NCBI GenBank assembly: GCA_945900935.1
Contig: CAMDKT010000101.1
Span: 1 to 12,756 of the forward strand
Direction: 5' to 3'
DNA: 12,756 nt
Source of the DNA: Candidatus Sulfopaludibacter sp. SbA3
GTDB lineage: Bacteria; Acidobacteriota; Terriglobia; Bryobacterales; Bryobacteraceae
Part shown: positions 1 through 6,470 of the stretch, piece by piece
Layout of the letters: every line of letters starts with the position of its first letter
Position numbering within the stretch: position 1 is the first letter of the stretch
Position numbers and translations under genes: made by a program
The notes under the pieces: model-generated
Seen by the model: the letters and a program-made list of their open reading frames with translations, nothing else
Database searches by the model: none
What the model was told of the DNA's origin: nothing

Positions 1-179
1 ATCTGACCTGGTTCTTTCCAGGCCTTTTCCTTCCGCGCTCACCACCATGGCTTTTGACCACAGCAGCCGAAGGTGATTTGGAACCTGCTCCTGCAAGCCG
101 GTTCCGAGGGGCCTTCCCTCATCGGTAATGCAGTTACACACATTGGGCCCTCCTCGGCCCGTTGCGCTCGTGGCGCACA
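1..179. other. Left-edge segment without a recognisable gene; possible mobile-element end
   Basis: I recognise no gene here. A plus-strand reading frame open at the left edge runs from 3 to a TAA at 126-128 (41 codons, ending ...RGAFPHR); it could be the tail of a gene outside the window, but I cannot name it. The motif TTACACACA at 134-142 lies just before the point where homology to the ADOP permease stops (about 180). A TTACACA-type terminus is seen in some insertion-sequence families such as IS256, so this could be the end of an element that cut the permease. This is weak. Short inverted repeats are present (CCTGG/CCAGG at 7-22, GGAACC/GGTTCC at 80-105, GAGGG/CCCTC at 106-120). Confidence 0.2.
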
Positions 180-525
180 GTCGTCGGCGGAAACTTGGCC
201 GGCTTTGAGTTGTTCGGGGTTGTCGACGCCGGTCCAGTTGAGCGTATTCTGGCGGGAGACGCTGACGAGTTCGACGACGTCGGACTGCGCGCGCCAGTGG
301 GCGAATTTGGCGGGCGAAGCGCCGTCATTGGAGGTAGTTCGGAAGACCACGATACGGTCCGGTTCGGGGAAGTTTGGCGGACGGAGGAGGACGGTGTTGA
401 CGATGGAAAAGATGGCGGTGTTGGAACCGATGCCCGATGCCAGAGCGACGCGGGCGGCGGCGGTGAAACCTCGCGTGCCAGAACATGCGGAGGGAGTGGC
501 GGAGGTCTTGGAGGAACGATTCCAT
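180..525 (-). pseudogene. Truncated, frameshifted ADOP-type (MacB-like) ABC permease, N-terminal remnant
   Basis: The minus strand from the ATG at 525-523 reads MESFLQDLRHSLRMFWHA, the typical N-terminus of acidobacterial duplicated orphan permeases. At about 471-483 the frame shifts (one extra or two missing bases). The next frame continues the family with GFTAAARVALASGIGSNTAIFS, then LLRP, FPEPDRIV, SPAKFAHWRAQS and NPEQLKAGQVSA. Homology ends near 180, so only about 115 codons of a protein usually near 800 residues remain. An intact member would have an N-terminal membrane helix, a MacB-like periplasmic domain and FtsX-type permease domains; all but the start is missing. It lies downstream of bluB on the same strand, with no functional link to it. 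No good Shine-Dalgarno precedes the ATG. Alternative: a sequencing error explains the shift, but not the truncation. Confidence 0.75.
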
Positions 526-544
526 GAGGCTTTTGGACAATATG

Positions 545-574
545 TGCCGGCGCGGATTCCGTTCCGGCATTTTT
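545..574 (+). terminator. Hairpin followed by T5, possible intrinsic terminator
   Basis: TGCCGG at 545-550 pairs with CCGGCA at 564-569. Inside it, CGG (553-555) pairs with CCG (559-561) around an ATT loop, and TTTTT follows at 570-574. The T tract makes it a terminator for plus-strand transcription, which would block read-through from the left into the antisense of bluB. Read on the minus strand, the hairpin lies just after the bluB stop but lacks a clean T tract, so it would at best be a weak or bidirectional end for bluB mRNA. Confidence 0.4.
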
Positions 575-577
575 GCG

Positions 578-1216
578 CTAGCGGCGTAAAATTAACGGAT
601 CCGAAGGAAGGCGGCGTTCCCAGCCGGTGCGTTCGAGAAGTGGATCGGGACTGGGCTCGGCGGGCCAGCCGAGGCAGAGATAGGCGAGAAAGGTCCATTC
701 AGCGGGGGCTTCGAGCGTGGCGTGGGCTTGCGCTGGATCGAGGATGGAGACCCAGCCAAGGCCGAGGCCTTCGCTGGCCGCCGCAAGCCAAAGCGTATGA
801 ATGGCCATGACGGCGGACCAGACGAGTGTGCCTGGCATGGTCTGCCGGCCGAGGCCGGAACCGGTCGAGGCGGTGGTGTCGGCAAAGACAGCGATGTGGA
901 TTGGGGCTTCGCGGAGGCCGGCGAGTTTGAGGCGGGCGTATGCATCGGCTTGGGCGTCGTGGTAGCGGGCGAGGGCTTCGGCGTTGGTTTGTTCGAAGTT
1001 TTCGGCGATGGCTTGACGGCGGATAGGATCGTCAACGAGGACCCAGCGCCATGGCTGCGAGAAGCCAACGGAGGGGGCGAGCATCGCTTGCCGAAGCAGA
1101 TTCTCGATGAGGGCGGGGTCAACGGGACCGGTAAGAAAGTGACGAACGTCGCGGCGCCAACGGAGGAGGTTTTCGAAATCGGCGCGGAAGGCGGGGGTGA
1201 AGATTGGCGAAGTCAA
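578..1216 (-). CDS. bluB: 5,6-dimethylbenzimidazole synthase BluB
   Basis: BluB uses O2 to break down reduced FMN and form 5,6-dimethylbenzimidazole (DMB), the lower ligand of cobalamin, in the cytoplasm. The product is a nitroreductase-fold protein of 212 residues, the normal BluB size. Family motifs in order: RRDVRHF (residues 21-27), APSVGFSQPW (47-56), LKLAGLREAP (96-105), GRQTMPG (123-129), WLAAASEGLGLGWVSI (143-158). Asp23 and Ser157 align with the catalytic Asp32 and Ser167 of Sinorhizobium meliloti BluB. No ATG lies near the N-terminus suggested by homology, so I chose TTG at 1216-1214; the reading frame stays open upstream through the riboswitch DNA, and a longer start would add unrelated sequence. 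The Shine-Dalgarno is weak. The gene is divergent from the cobalamin operon and not behind its riboswitch. Its codons favour C endings, unlike the operon. A generic nitroreductase is the alternative, but the motifs and context argue for BluB. Confidence 0.92.
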   Translation of the reverse strand: MTSPIFTPAFRADFENLLRWRRDVRHFLTGPVDPALIENLLRQAMLAPSVGFSQPWRWVLVDDPIRRQAIAENFEQTNAEALARYHDAQADAYARLKLAGLREAPIHIAVFADTTASTGSGLGRQTMPGTLVWSAVMAIHTLWLAAASEGLGLGWVSILDPAQAHATLEAPAEWTFLAYLCLGWPAEPSPDPLLERTGWERRLPSDPLILRR

Positions 1217-1228
1217 GCTCTCGTTAGG

Positions 1229-1258
1229 TTCGCATGCGGGGGACGCATCTGCTATTCT
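1229..1258 (+). promoter_or_regulatory. Candidate promoter for the riboswitch-led operon
   Basis: TTCGCA (1229-1234) and TATTCT (1253-1258) are spaced 18 bp apart, and each matches the sigma70 consensus at four of six positions. They lie just upstream of the predicted riboswitch 5' end, in the only sequence available between bluB and the aptamer. The match is modest; the position is the main argument. Confidence 0.3.
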
Positions 1259-1265
1259 CAAGACT

Positions 1266-1430
1266 TCCGAGGTACGCACTCTCTGGAGAGCGTTGAAAAG
1301 GGAATCCGGTTTGAATCCGGAGCTACCCCGTAGCGGTAATTGGGAACGAACGTTGCAAGAGACACTGGCCGAATTCGGCTGGGAAGTCGCAATCAGTAGG
1401 CCGCCCATGAGTCCGAAGACCTGCCTGGGA
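1266..1430 (+). promoter_or_regulatory. Cobalamin (B12) riboswitch aptamer
   Basis: Conserved core elements of the adenosylcobalamin aptamer appear in order. AAGGGAATCCGG lies at 1298-1309, followed by GAATCCGGAGC (1313-1323). A P5 hairpin has GCTA (1322-1325) pairing with TAGC (1331-1334) around the loop CCCCG, followed by GGTAAT. The B12-box-like segment GACACTGGCCG is at 1361-1371 and the CTGGGAAGTC element at 1379-1388. The 3' signature GAGTCCGAAGACCTGCC is at 1409-1425. A P2-type hairpin CTCT/AGAG lies at 1279-1290. The boundaries are approximate, because the outer P1 pairing (around CCGAGGT near 1267 with ACCTGCCTGG at 1419) is imperfect. In this class ligand binding normally represses the downstream gene, here the corrinoid receptor and its operon. 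Confidence 0.92.
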
Positions 1431-1452
1431 ACAGCCATACGGCTGAATTCAC

Positions 1453-1479
1453 TTTGCTCTCGAGGGAGGGGCAGGGCTT
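1453..1479 (+). promoter_or_regulatory. Riboswitch expression platform and btuB ribosome-binding site
   Basis: The purine tract GAGGGAGGGG (1462-1471) ends 8 nt before the receptor ATG and contains its Shine-Dalgarno. TGCTCT (1455-1460) can pair with GGGGCA (1468-1473), using two T.G wobbles, leaving the loop CGAGGGA with Shine-Dalgarno bases exposed. The P5 loop of the aptamer (CCCC, 1326-1329) is complementary to these G runs. In translational cobalamin riboswitches a loop L5-L13 kissing interaction hides the ribosome-binding site, and this arrangement fits that. A further hairpin CAGCC/GGCTG lies at 1432-1445. No T-rich terminator is visible, so control is probably translational. Confidence 0.5.
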
Positions 1480-3858
1480 ATGAGCCACAAGTCTATTTTT
1501 TCATTCGCGGTGTACTTATACTCCGTGACGTTACACGCACAGGTTTCAGTCCGGGGAACGGTGCAAGACCCGAAGGGGAAACCGGTTGATGGCGCCGCAT
1601 TGGTGCTGTACCGGCAGGGAGCGTCTTCGCCATGGGCGCAGGCCCGGAGTGTGAATGGGGAGTTTCTCTTTCCCGGCACTTCGACCGGAGAGTATTTGCT
1701 ACACGTTTCGGCGGAGGGATTCCGTCGCGCTTCGTTGGCGGTGAATGGCGGGAAGTCCGCCGTGGTTCGCCTGCAAGTGGCGGGAATTGATCAGCGTGTG
1801 GTTGTGACCGCGGAGGGCGCGGCGCAGACGATTGACCAGGTGTCGAAGGCGGCGAGCATCATTGACGCCGAAGAGATTTCACAGCGGAATGAGTATAGCT
1901 TGGCGGAGGCGCTGCGGGATACGCCGGGGCTGTTGATTCGGAACTTGGGCGGGCCGGGACAGTCGACTTCGGTGCGGATGCGCGGGTTGCGCGCGGACGC
2001 GACGGCGGTGCTGATTGACGGGCTGCGGTTTCGCGATGTGGCGACGACACAGGGCGATGCGAGTTCCTTTTTATCGACGTTGAATGTGATCAATTTTGAT
2101 CGCGTGGAAGTGCTGCGAGGATCGGGATCGTCACTGTACGGTTCGAACGCGGTGGGCGGGACGGTGAACGTGGTGAGCGACGCGGGTGGCGGCAAAACGC
2201 ATGGCGGAATTCAGATGGAGGGCGGGACGTTGGGGCTGTTGCGGGGGCGCGCCACACTAGGCGGCGGCTTTCTGGACAACAAGCTGACGTATTCGGCGGG
2301 GCTGCTGCATTTGAATGTGATGAGCGGCGTGGACGGCGACGACCGCGCGCGAAGCACGGGCGTGCAGACGTTCACAAAGTATTCGTTTGGGCCTTCGTCG
2401 TCACTGGTTGGGCGGGTGATGTTCTCCGACGATTTTGTACAGCCGAATATAAGCCCGACGTCTTCGGGGCTGCCGGCGGCGAACATTCCCGCGACTACCA
2501 TTGTGCGGGCGATTCCGATGGTCACATTCATTCCGAACCGCAATGATCCGGACAATCATCGCGCGTCGCGATTCTGGAGCGGCGCCTTGATTTATAAGCA
2601 GGCGCTTCATCCGATGGCGGAGTGGGTGACAAGCTACCAACGTGTGCATACGAACCGCTTTTTTCGCAATGGACCGGGGGGCGCTGGGTTCCAGCCGGCC
2701 GTTTCGAATGTCAGCCAGTTTCGCGGCGATATCGATACGGTGGACACGAAGATTCTGTGGCGGCCGAAGCAGTGGTATTCGCTGACCGGCGGGTATGAGT
2801 TTGAGCGCGAGGGCTATTTGAATTTGGACGACAACCGGAGGCCCGCGCCGGCGACGGTGTCGACACGCACGGAAACGGCCCAGCGTTCGAACGCGGCCTA
2901 TTTCGCGAATCAAATGACGCTGGCGCGGCAGCGGTTGCAGATTTCGCTGTCGGGCCGGGCACAGGCGTTTCAACTCGACAAGCCGCAATTTATTTATGCT
3001 GGGGCGGCGAACAATTACGGAAGCGTGGCGTTGGCCGTGCCGCCGCGAGCCTTAACGGGGGATGTGGCTATTTCGTATTTTCTGCCGCGAACGGGAACGA
3101 AGCTGCGGGCGCATGGCGGCAACTCGTACCGCGCGCCGAGCCTTTATGAACGCTATGGTTCGGGGTTCTTTTACAACTCCGTGACGAACGCGGTGGCGTT
3201 TAGTCCATACGGGGATCCGCGGCTTTCGCCGGACCGGTACAACTCGGTTGACGCGGGAGTGGATCAGTATCTGTTTCACGATAAGGTCCGGTTCAGCGGG
3301 ACGTGGTTCTACACGCGCATCGTGCAGATCACGCAGTTCGATTCCTCGGCGAATATCGTGCGCGCAACGACGGATCCGTTTGGGCGGACGTCGGGATATT
3401 ACAACGGCGCGGGCGGCACTTCGCGCGGATTGGAAATGACGGCGGAAGTGCGGCCGTCGCGGTCAACGCTTTTTCGCGGTTCCTATTCTTATGTGAACGC
3501 GGACACGAATCAGGACAATGCGGTGCGGGGATTCTTCAGCGCGCTCAGCGTGCCGGCACATTCGTTCACGGCGCTGTTGCATCAGCAGTTGGGGAAGAAG
3601 AACGATGTGACGGTGGACCTGTACCGGTCATCGGATTACTACAACGCGCTGTCGGCCGGGGGCCGTACGCGGGCGTATCTTTACTCTGGCGTGACGAAGG
3701 TGGATATGGTTTTCAACCGCGAGTTGTGGAGCGGAGAGAATCACACGTTGAAGGCTTATGCGAAGGTGGACAACATGTTCAATCAGCGTTATTTCGAGAA
3801 CGGTTTTCAAGCGCCGCGAGCCACGTTTTTGACCGGCGTGCAAGTACTTTTCAAATAG
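1480..3858 (+). CDS. btuB: TonB-dependent outer-membrane corrinoid receptor (BtuB-like)
   Basis: This 792-residue receptor should import corrinoids across the outer membrane using TonB energy. A signal peptide covers residues 1-20 (cleavage after LHA). A carboxypeptidase-regulatory-like beta domain follows at about 22-100 (VRGTVQDPKGKPVDGA). Next come a TonB-box-like RVVVTA (106-111), a plug at about 122-235 (LAEALRDTPGLLI, VRMRGL, VEVLRGSGSSLYGSNAVGGTVNV) and a 22-strand-type barrel to the end. The extra N-terminal domain is absent from E. coli BtuB and common in Acidobacteria and Bacteroidetes receptors. The barrel ends ...VLFK, with a Lys after the usual terminal aromatic. ATG 1480 is supported by GGAGG at 1465-1469 and by the signal peptide. 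Substrate assignment rests on the riboswitch upstream and the B12 genes downstream, since the barrel itself does not reveal it; hence btuB-like rather than proven btuB. Confidence 0.85.
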   Translation: MSHKSIFSFAVYLYSVTLHAQVSVRGTVQDPKGKPVDGAALVLYRQGASSPWAQARSVNGEFLFPGTSTGEYLLHVSAEGFRRASLAVNGGKSAVVRLQVAGIDQRVVVTAEGAAQTIDQVSKAASIIDAEEISQRNEYSLAEALRDTPGLLIRNLGGPGQSTSVRMRGLRADATAVLIDGLRFRDVATTQGDASSFLSTLNVINFDRVEVLRGSGSSLYGSNAVGGTVNVVSDAGGGKTHGGIQMEGGTLGLLRGRATLGGGFLDNKLTYSAGLLHLNVMSGVDGDDRARSTGVQTFTKYSFGPSSSLVGRVMFSDDFVQPNISPTSSGLPAANIPATTIVRAIPMVTFIPNRNDPDNHRASRFWSGALIYKQALHPMAEWVTSYQRVHTNRFFRNGPGGAGFQPAVSNVSQFRGDIDTVDTKILWRPKQWYSLTGGYEFEREGYLNLDDNRRPAPATVSTRTETAQRSNAAYFANQMTLARQRLQISLSGRAQAFQLDKPQFIYAGAANNYGSVALAVPPRALTGDVAISYFLPRTGTKLRAHGGNSYRAPSLYERYGSGFFYNSVTNAVAFSPYGDPRLSPDRYNSVDAGVDQYLFHDKVRFSGTWFYTRIVQITQFDSSANIVRATTDPFGRTSGYYNGAGGTSRGLEMTAEVRPSRSTLFRGSYSYVNADTNQDNAVRGFFSALSVPAHSFTALLHQQLGKKNDVTVDLYRSSDYYNALSAGGRTRAYLYSGVTKVDMVFNRELWSGENHTLKAYAKVDNMFNQRYFENGFQAPRATFLTGVQVLFK

Positions 3859-3868
3859 GAGAATATCG

Positions 3869-4444
3869 ATGTCCATTGCAACCATGCGCGGTGATAGCGG
3901 CCAGACGGGCCTGTCCGGAGGGATACGCGTTTCGAAGTCTTCGCCGCGCGTGGAGGCCTTTGGAACGCTGGATGAGCTGATCTCGTCGATGGGATTTGCG
4001 CGCGCCATTTGTCCGAATGAGGAGTTGTGCGCGGCGACGAAACGGATTCAAAAAGAGCTGTTCAAAGTAGCGTCGGCGATCTCGACGCCACCGGAATCGC
4101 CGAAGGGAATTCCGGTGGTGGACGACGCGATGGTGGATGCGTTGACGGCGCATGTGCACCAGATTGAAGCGATTCCGGGGATGTTGAACGATTGGTCATT
4201 GCCGGGGGAAGACCCGGTATCGGCGGCGTTCGATGTGGCGCGAACGGTGTGCCGACGGAGCGAGCGGCTGGTCGTCGGATTGATTGAGAACGGGCTGCCC
4301 GTGCAGCCGAATGTGCTGAAGTATTTGAACCGGCTATCGGATTTGTTGTGGTTGTTTGGGCGGCAGATTGAAAAGGAGACGGGGAAGGACGCGCGGTTGC
4401 GCGATGAGAAAACGCCGGGGCCGAAATGGTCGCGAGCCTGGTAG
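3869..4444 (+). CDS. pduO: PduO-type ATP:cob(I)alamin adenosyltransferase
   Basis: The enzyme transfers the 5'-deoxyadenosyl group of ATP to the Co(I) corrinoid, giving the adenosylated forms that CbiZ, CbiB and CobU act on. The 191-residue length is normal for the family. Motifs: nucleotide-binding GDSGQTGLSGG (8-18), RVEAFGTLDELISSMG (27-42), ARTVCRRSER (124-133) and YLNRLSDLLW (152-161). The usual TRTGD at the start is TMRGD here, a deviation in the ATP-binding loop. The middle carries an insert rich in Pro and Asp (residues 73-90). Its own strong ribosome-binding site AGGAG (3857-3861) overlaps the stop of the receptor gene, 10 nt before the ATG, so translation need not depend on the receptor. 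The end overlaps cbiZ by 19 nt. Confidence 0.9.
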   Translation: MSIATMRGDSGQTGLSGGIRVSKSSPRVEAFGTLDELISSMGFARAICPNEELCAATKRIQKELFKVASAISTPPESPKGIPVVDDAMVDALTAHVHQIEAIPGMLNDWSLPGEDPVSAAFDVARTVCRRSERLVVGLIENGLPVQPNVLKYLNRLSDLLWLFGRQIEKETGKDARLRDEKTPGPKWSRAW

Positions 4445-5109
4445 AGCGGCCCTATCGATTGGAGACGCGGGACCGGTGGCTGGTGGCCGGTTTCGCGGAG
4501 CCATGGGCGGTGGTGAGTTGGGCCGTTGTGAATGGCGGGTGGCAGCGAACGCGGCAGGTTGCCTGGCTGTATTTGCAGTTGAATGAGATCGCGGGCGTGA
4601 AAGACGCGGCGGAGTGGATGCAGGGGCAACTTCATGCCGAGGGTTTAGGCGGCGCGGTGGGATTCATGACGAGCCGGCGGGCCGGGGCTTTTGTGGAGGC
4701 AACGGGTTCGGACCAGGAATGTTCGGCTTGGGCGGTTGGAACCGTTGGCCTGAGCAATGCGCTGCGAGCGGGCGATTCGAGCGGGCCGATCACGATGCCG
4801 GGGACGATCAATATGCTGGTGTGCTGTTCACAGCCGTTGACGGTCGAGGCCGCGACGGAGGCGTTGTGTTTGGTGTCGGAGGCGAAGGCGCTGGCGATGC
4901 TTGCGAGCGGCGTGAAGAGTGTGCGCTCGGGCTTGGCGGCGACGGGAACGGGGACGGATTACTTGGCCGTGGCGTGGCCGATCCACGGTGAGCGGACACC
5001 GTATGCGGGCAAGCACACGGCGGTGGGCGCGGCGGTGGGGCAGGCGGCGTATGGGGCCGTGGCAAAGGGCGTTAGCGAGTGGCTGGACGAGTTTCGGGGG
5101 CGGCTATGA
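4426..5109 (+). CDS. cbiZ: Adenosylcobinamide amidohydrolase CbiZ
   Basis: CbiZ hydrolyses the amide bond between the corrin ring and the aminopropanol arm, converting adenosylcobinamide (and in some bacteria AdoCbi-phosphate or pseudo-B12-type corrinoids) to adenosylcobyric acid, so the nucleotide loop can be rebuilt. The 227-residue protein is full length for the family. Motifs: GTVGLSNAL (105-113), MPGTINMLV (124-132), SEAKALAML (151-159), TGTGTDYLAV (173-182) and YAGKHTAVGAAVG (193-205). The ATG at 4426 lies inside the pduO end, and the stop shares ATGA with the next gene. No strong Shine-Dalgarno is visible (GGGG at 4417-4420), so translational coupling is likely. Its presence next to an uptake system indicates salvage and remodelling of imported corrinoids. 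I see no competing family. Confidence 0.92.
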   Translation: MVASLVERPYRLETRDRWLVAGFAEPWAVVSWAVVNGGWQRTRQVAWLYLQLNEIAGVKDAAEWMQGQLHAEGLGGAVGFMTSRRAGAFVEATGSDQECSAWAVGTVGLSNALRAGDSSGPITMPGTINMLVCCSQPLTVEAATEALCLVSEAKALAMLASGVKSVRSGLAATGTGTDYLAVAWPIHGERTPYAGKHTAVGAAVGQAAYGAVAKGVSEWLDEFRGRL

Positions 5110-6470
5110 GCCGCGCATTGTTCATTGGCGGCACGGCTTCGCATGTCGGGAAGAGCTGGTTCACGGCGGCCTTCTGTCGGCTGTTGTTGCGGCGGGGAGA
5201 GCGGGTCGCTCCATTCAAGGCGCAGAACATGTCGAATAATTCGTACCCGTGCGTGGAGGGCGGCGAGATTGGGCGGGCGCAGGCGATGCAGGCGGAGGCG
5301 TGCCGGCTGCCGGCGATGGCGGATATGAATCCCGTGTTGTTGAAGCCGAACTCGGCAACGGGTTCGCAAGTCGTGGTGCAGGGGCGAGTGTGGGCGGAAC
5401 TGGAAGCGCGCGATTACTACAACCATACGGAAGTGCTGCTGGGGTTGGCGTTGGAGAGCTATGGGCGGCTGGCGGCGCAGTTCCCGTGGATTGTTTGCGA
5501 GGGCGCGGGAAGCGTGGCGGAAGTGAATTTGCGGGAGCGGGATATTACGAATTTGCGCTTCGCGGAGCGGGTGGGCGCGTCTGTAGTTTTGGTGGCGGAT
5601 ATTGAACGGGGCGGAGTGTTTGCGTCGTTGGTGGGGACGATGGATTTGTTGCCGCCTTCGCAGCGCGCGTTGGTGAAGGCGTTTGTGGTGAACCGGTTTC
5701 GCGGGGATATTTCGCTGTTCGATTCGGGTGTGACGTTTTTGGAAGAGCGGCTGGGGATTCCTTGTTTGGGTGTGTTCCCGTTTAGCCGGGACATTGAGTT
5801 GGACGAGGAAGATAGTTTGGGAATCGATTCGGCGGTTGCGGGGGATGGGAAGGTAGCCGTGGTGCGGTTGCCGCGCATTTCGAACTTCACGGACTTTCGG
5901 GCATTGGGCGCGGTGGATTGGATTGAAGCGCCTTCCGCGCGGCAGTTTCGCGTTGTGTTTTTACCGGGGACGAAGAATACGATTGAGGATTTGGTTTGGT
6001 TGCGCGAGCGTGGGTTGGACGAGTGGGTTCGTCAGCAGCGGGCGGGCGGGGCGCTAATCGTGGGTATTTGCGGCGGTTATCAGATGCTGGGCGAAAGTGT
6101 TGCGGATGCGGATGGATTGGGGATGTTGCCGGTGCGAACGGTGATGCGTTCGCCGAAAGTTACCCGTGTTGTCGAGGCGGTTACGCCTGGCGGAGTTGGC
6201 TTTCGCGGGTATGAGATTCATATGGGGATTACGGAGCGCTCCGTGACCTGTGAGCCGTTTGCCTATTTGGCGGATGGCAGCGCGGAAGGGTGCCGCGCGG
6301 ATGGGGTGATGGGCACGTATCTGCACGGCGCGTTCGATGAACCGGCGGTGGTGCGCGAGTTGTTAGGGCTGGAAATTGGGCGTGTCGACAGAGACGCAAT
6401 GTATGACCGGCTGGCCGATTGGCTGGTGGCGCACTCGCGCCCGGAAGTGTTGGAGGGCCTGTTGGCATGA
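5106..6470 (+). CDS. cobQ: Cobyric acid synthase (glutamine-hydrolysing)
   Basis: CobQ/CbiP amidates side chains b, d, e and g of adenosylcobyrinic acid a,c-diamide using glutamine and ATP. The N-terminal dethiobiotin-synthetase-like domain has the P-loop variant GTASHVGKS (9-17), then APFKAQNMSNNSY (35-47), ADMNPVLLKP (72-81) and CEGAGSVAEVNL (131-142). The C-terminal class I glutaminase-like domain has LPGTKNT (286-292), GICGGYQMLG (320-329) with Cys322 as nucleophile, and MGTYLHG (402-408) with His407. It has 454 residues, slightly shorter than typical CbiP or CobQ (about 480-510). The start is the ATG overlapping the cbiZ stop as ATGA (5106-5109); an earlier in-frame ATG at 5079 would add nine residues before the conserved start and is less likely. 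No corrin-ring gene accompanies it in the window, which makes its substrate source unclear. Confidence 0.95.
   Translation: MSRALFIGGTASHVGKSWFTAAFCRLLLRRGERVAPFKAQNMSNNSYPCVEGGEIGRAQAMQAEACRLPAMADMNPVLLKPNSATGSQVVVQGRVWAELEARDYYNHTEVLLGLALESYGRLAAQFPWIVCEGAGSVAEVNLRERDITNLRFAERVGASVVLVADIERGGVFASLVGTMDLLPPSQRALVKAFVVNRFRGDISLFDSGVTFLEERLGIPCLGVFPFSRDIELDEEDSLGIDSAVAGDGKVAVVRLPRISNFTDFRALGAVDWIEAPSARQFRVVFLPGTKNTIEDLVWLRERGLDEWVRQQRAGGALIVGICGGYQMLGESVADADGLGMLPVRTVMRSPKVTRVVEAVTPGGVGFRGYEIHMGITERSVTCEPFAYLADGSAEGCRADGVMGTYLHGAFDEPAVVRELLGLEIGRVDRDAMYDRLADWLVAHSRPEVLEGLLA

Noticed and set aside
7..28. CCTGG/CCAGG hairpin followed by CCTTTT as a terminator
   Set aside because: The five-base stem and the interrupted T tract are too weak, and no gene end is identified just upstream.
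1217..1438. N-terminal extension of bluB by 74 residues to the ATG at 1438
   Set aside because: The added sequence has no BluB homology and is the antisense of the cobalamin riboswitch. The family N-terminus fits the TTG at 1216.
1420..1475. CCTGCC (1420-1425) complementary to GGCAGG (1470-1475)
   Set aside because: It would compete with the aptamer core and block the ribosome-binding region without ligand, the opposite of the usual repression by B12. A 6-nt match is easily found by chance in such GC-rich DNA.
1197..1589. Plus-strand reading frame of 130 codons across the riboswitch
   Set aside because: It runs through the aptamer and into btuB in another frame; it has no coding signature.
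2401..2988. Long minus-strand open frame inside the receptor gene
   Set aside because: It is Arg-rich shadow sequence opposite a clear TonB receptor; such antisense frames are common in high-GC genes.
5079..5105. Upstream ATG for cobQ
   Set aside because: It adds nine residues before the conserved MSRALFIGGTASHVGKS start; the ATGA overlap with cbiZ at 5106 is the natural start.
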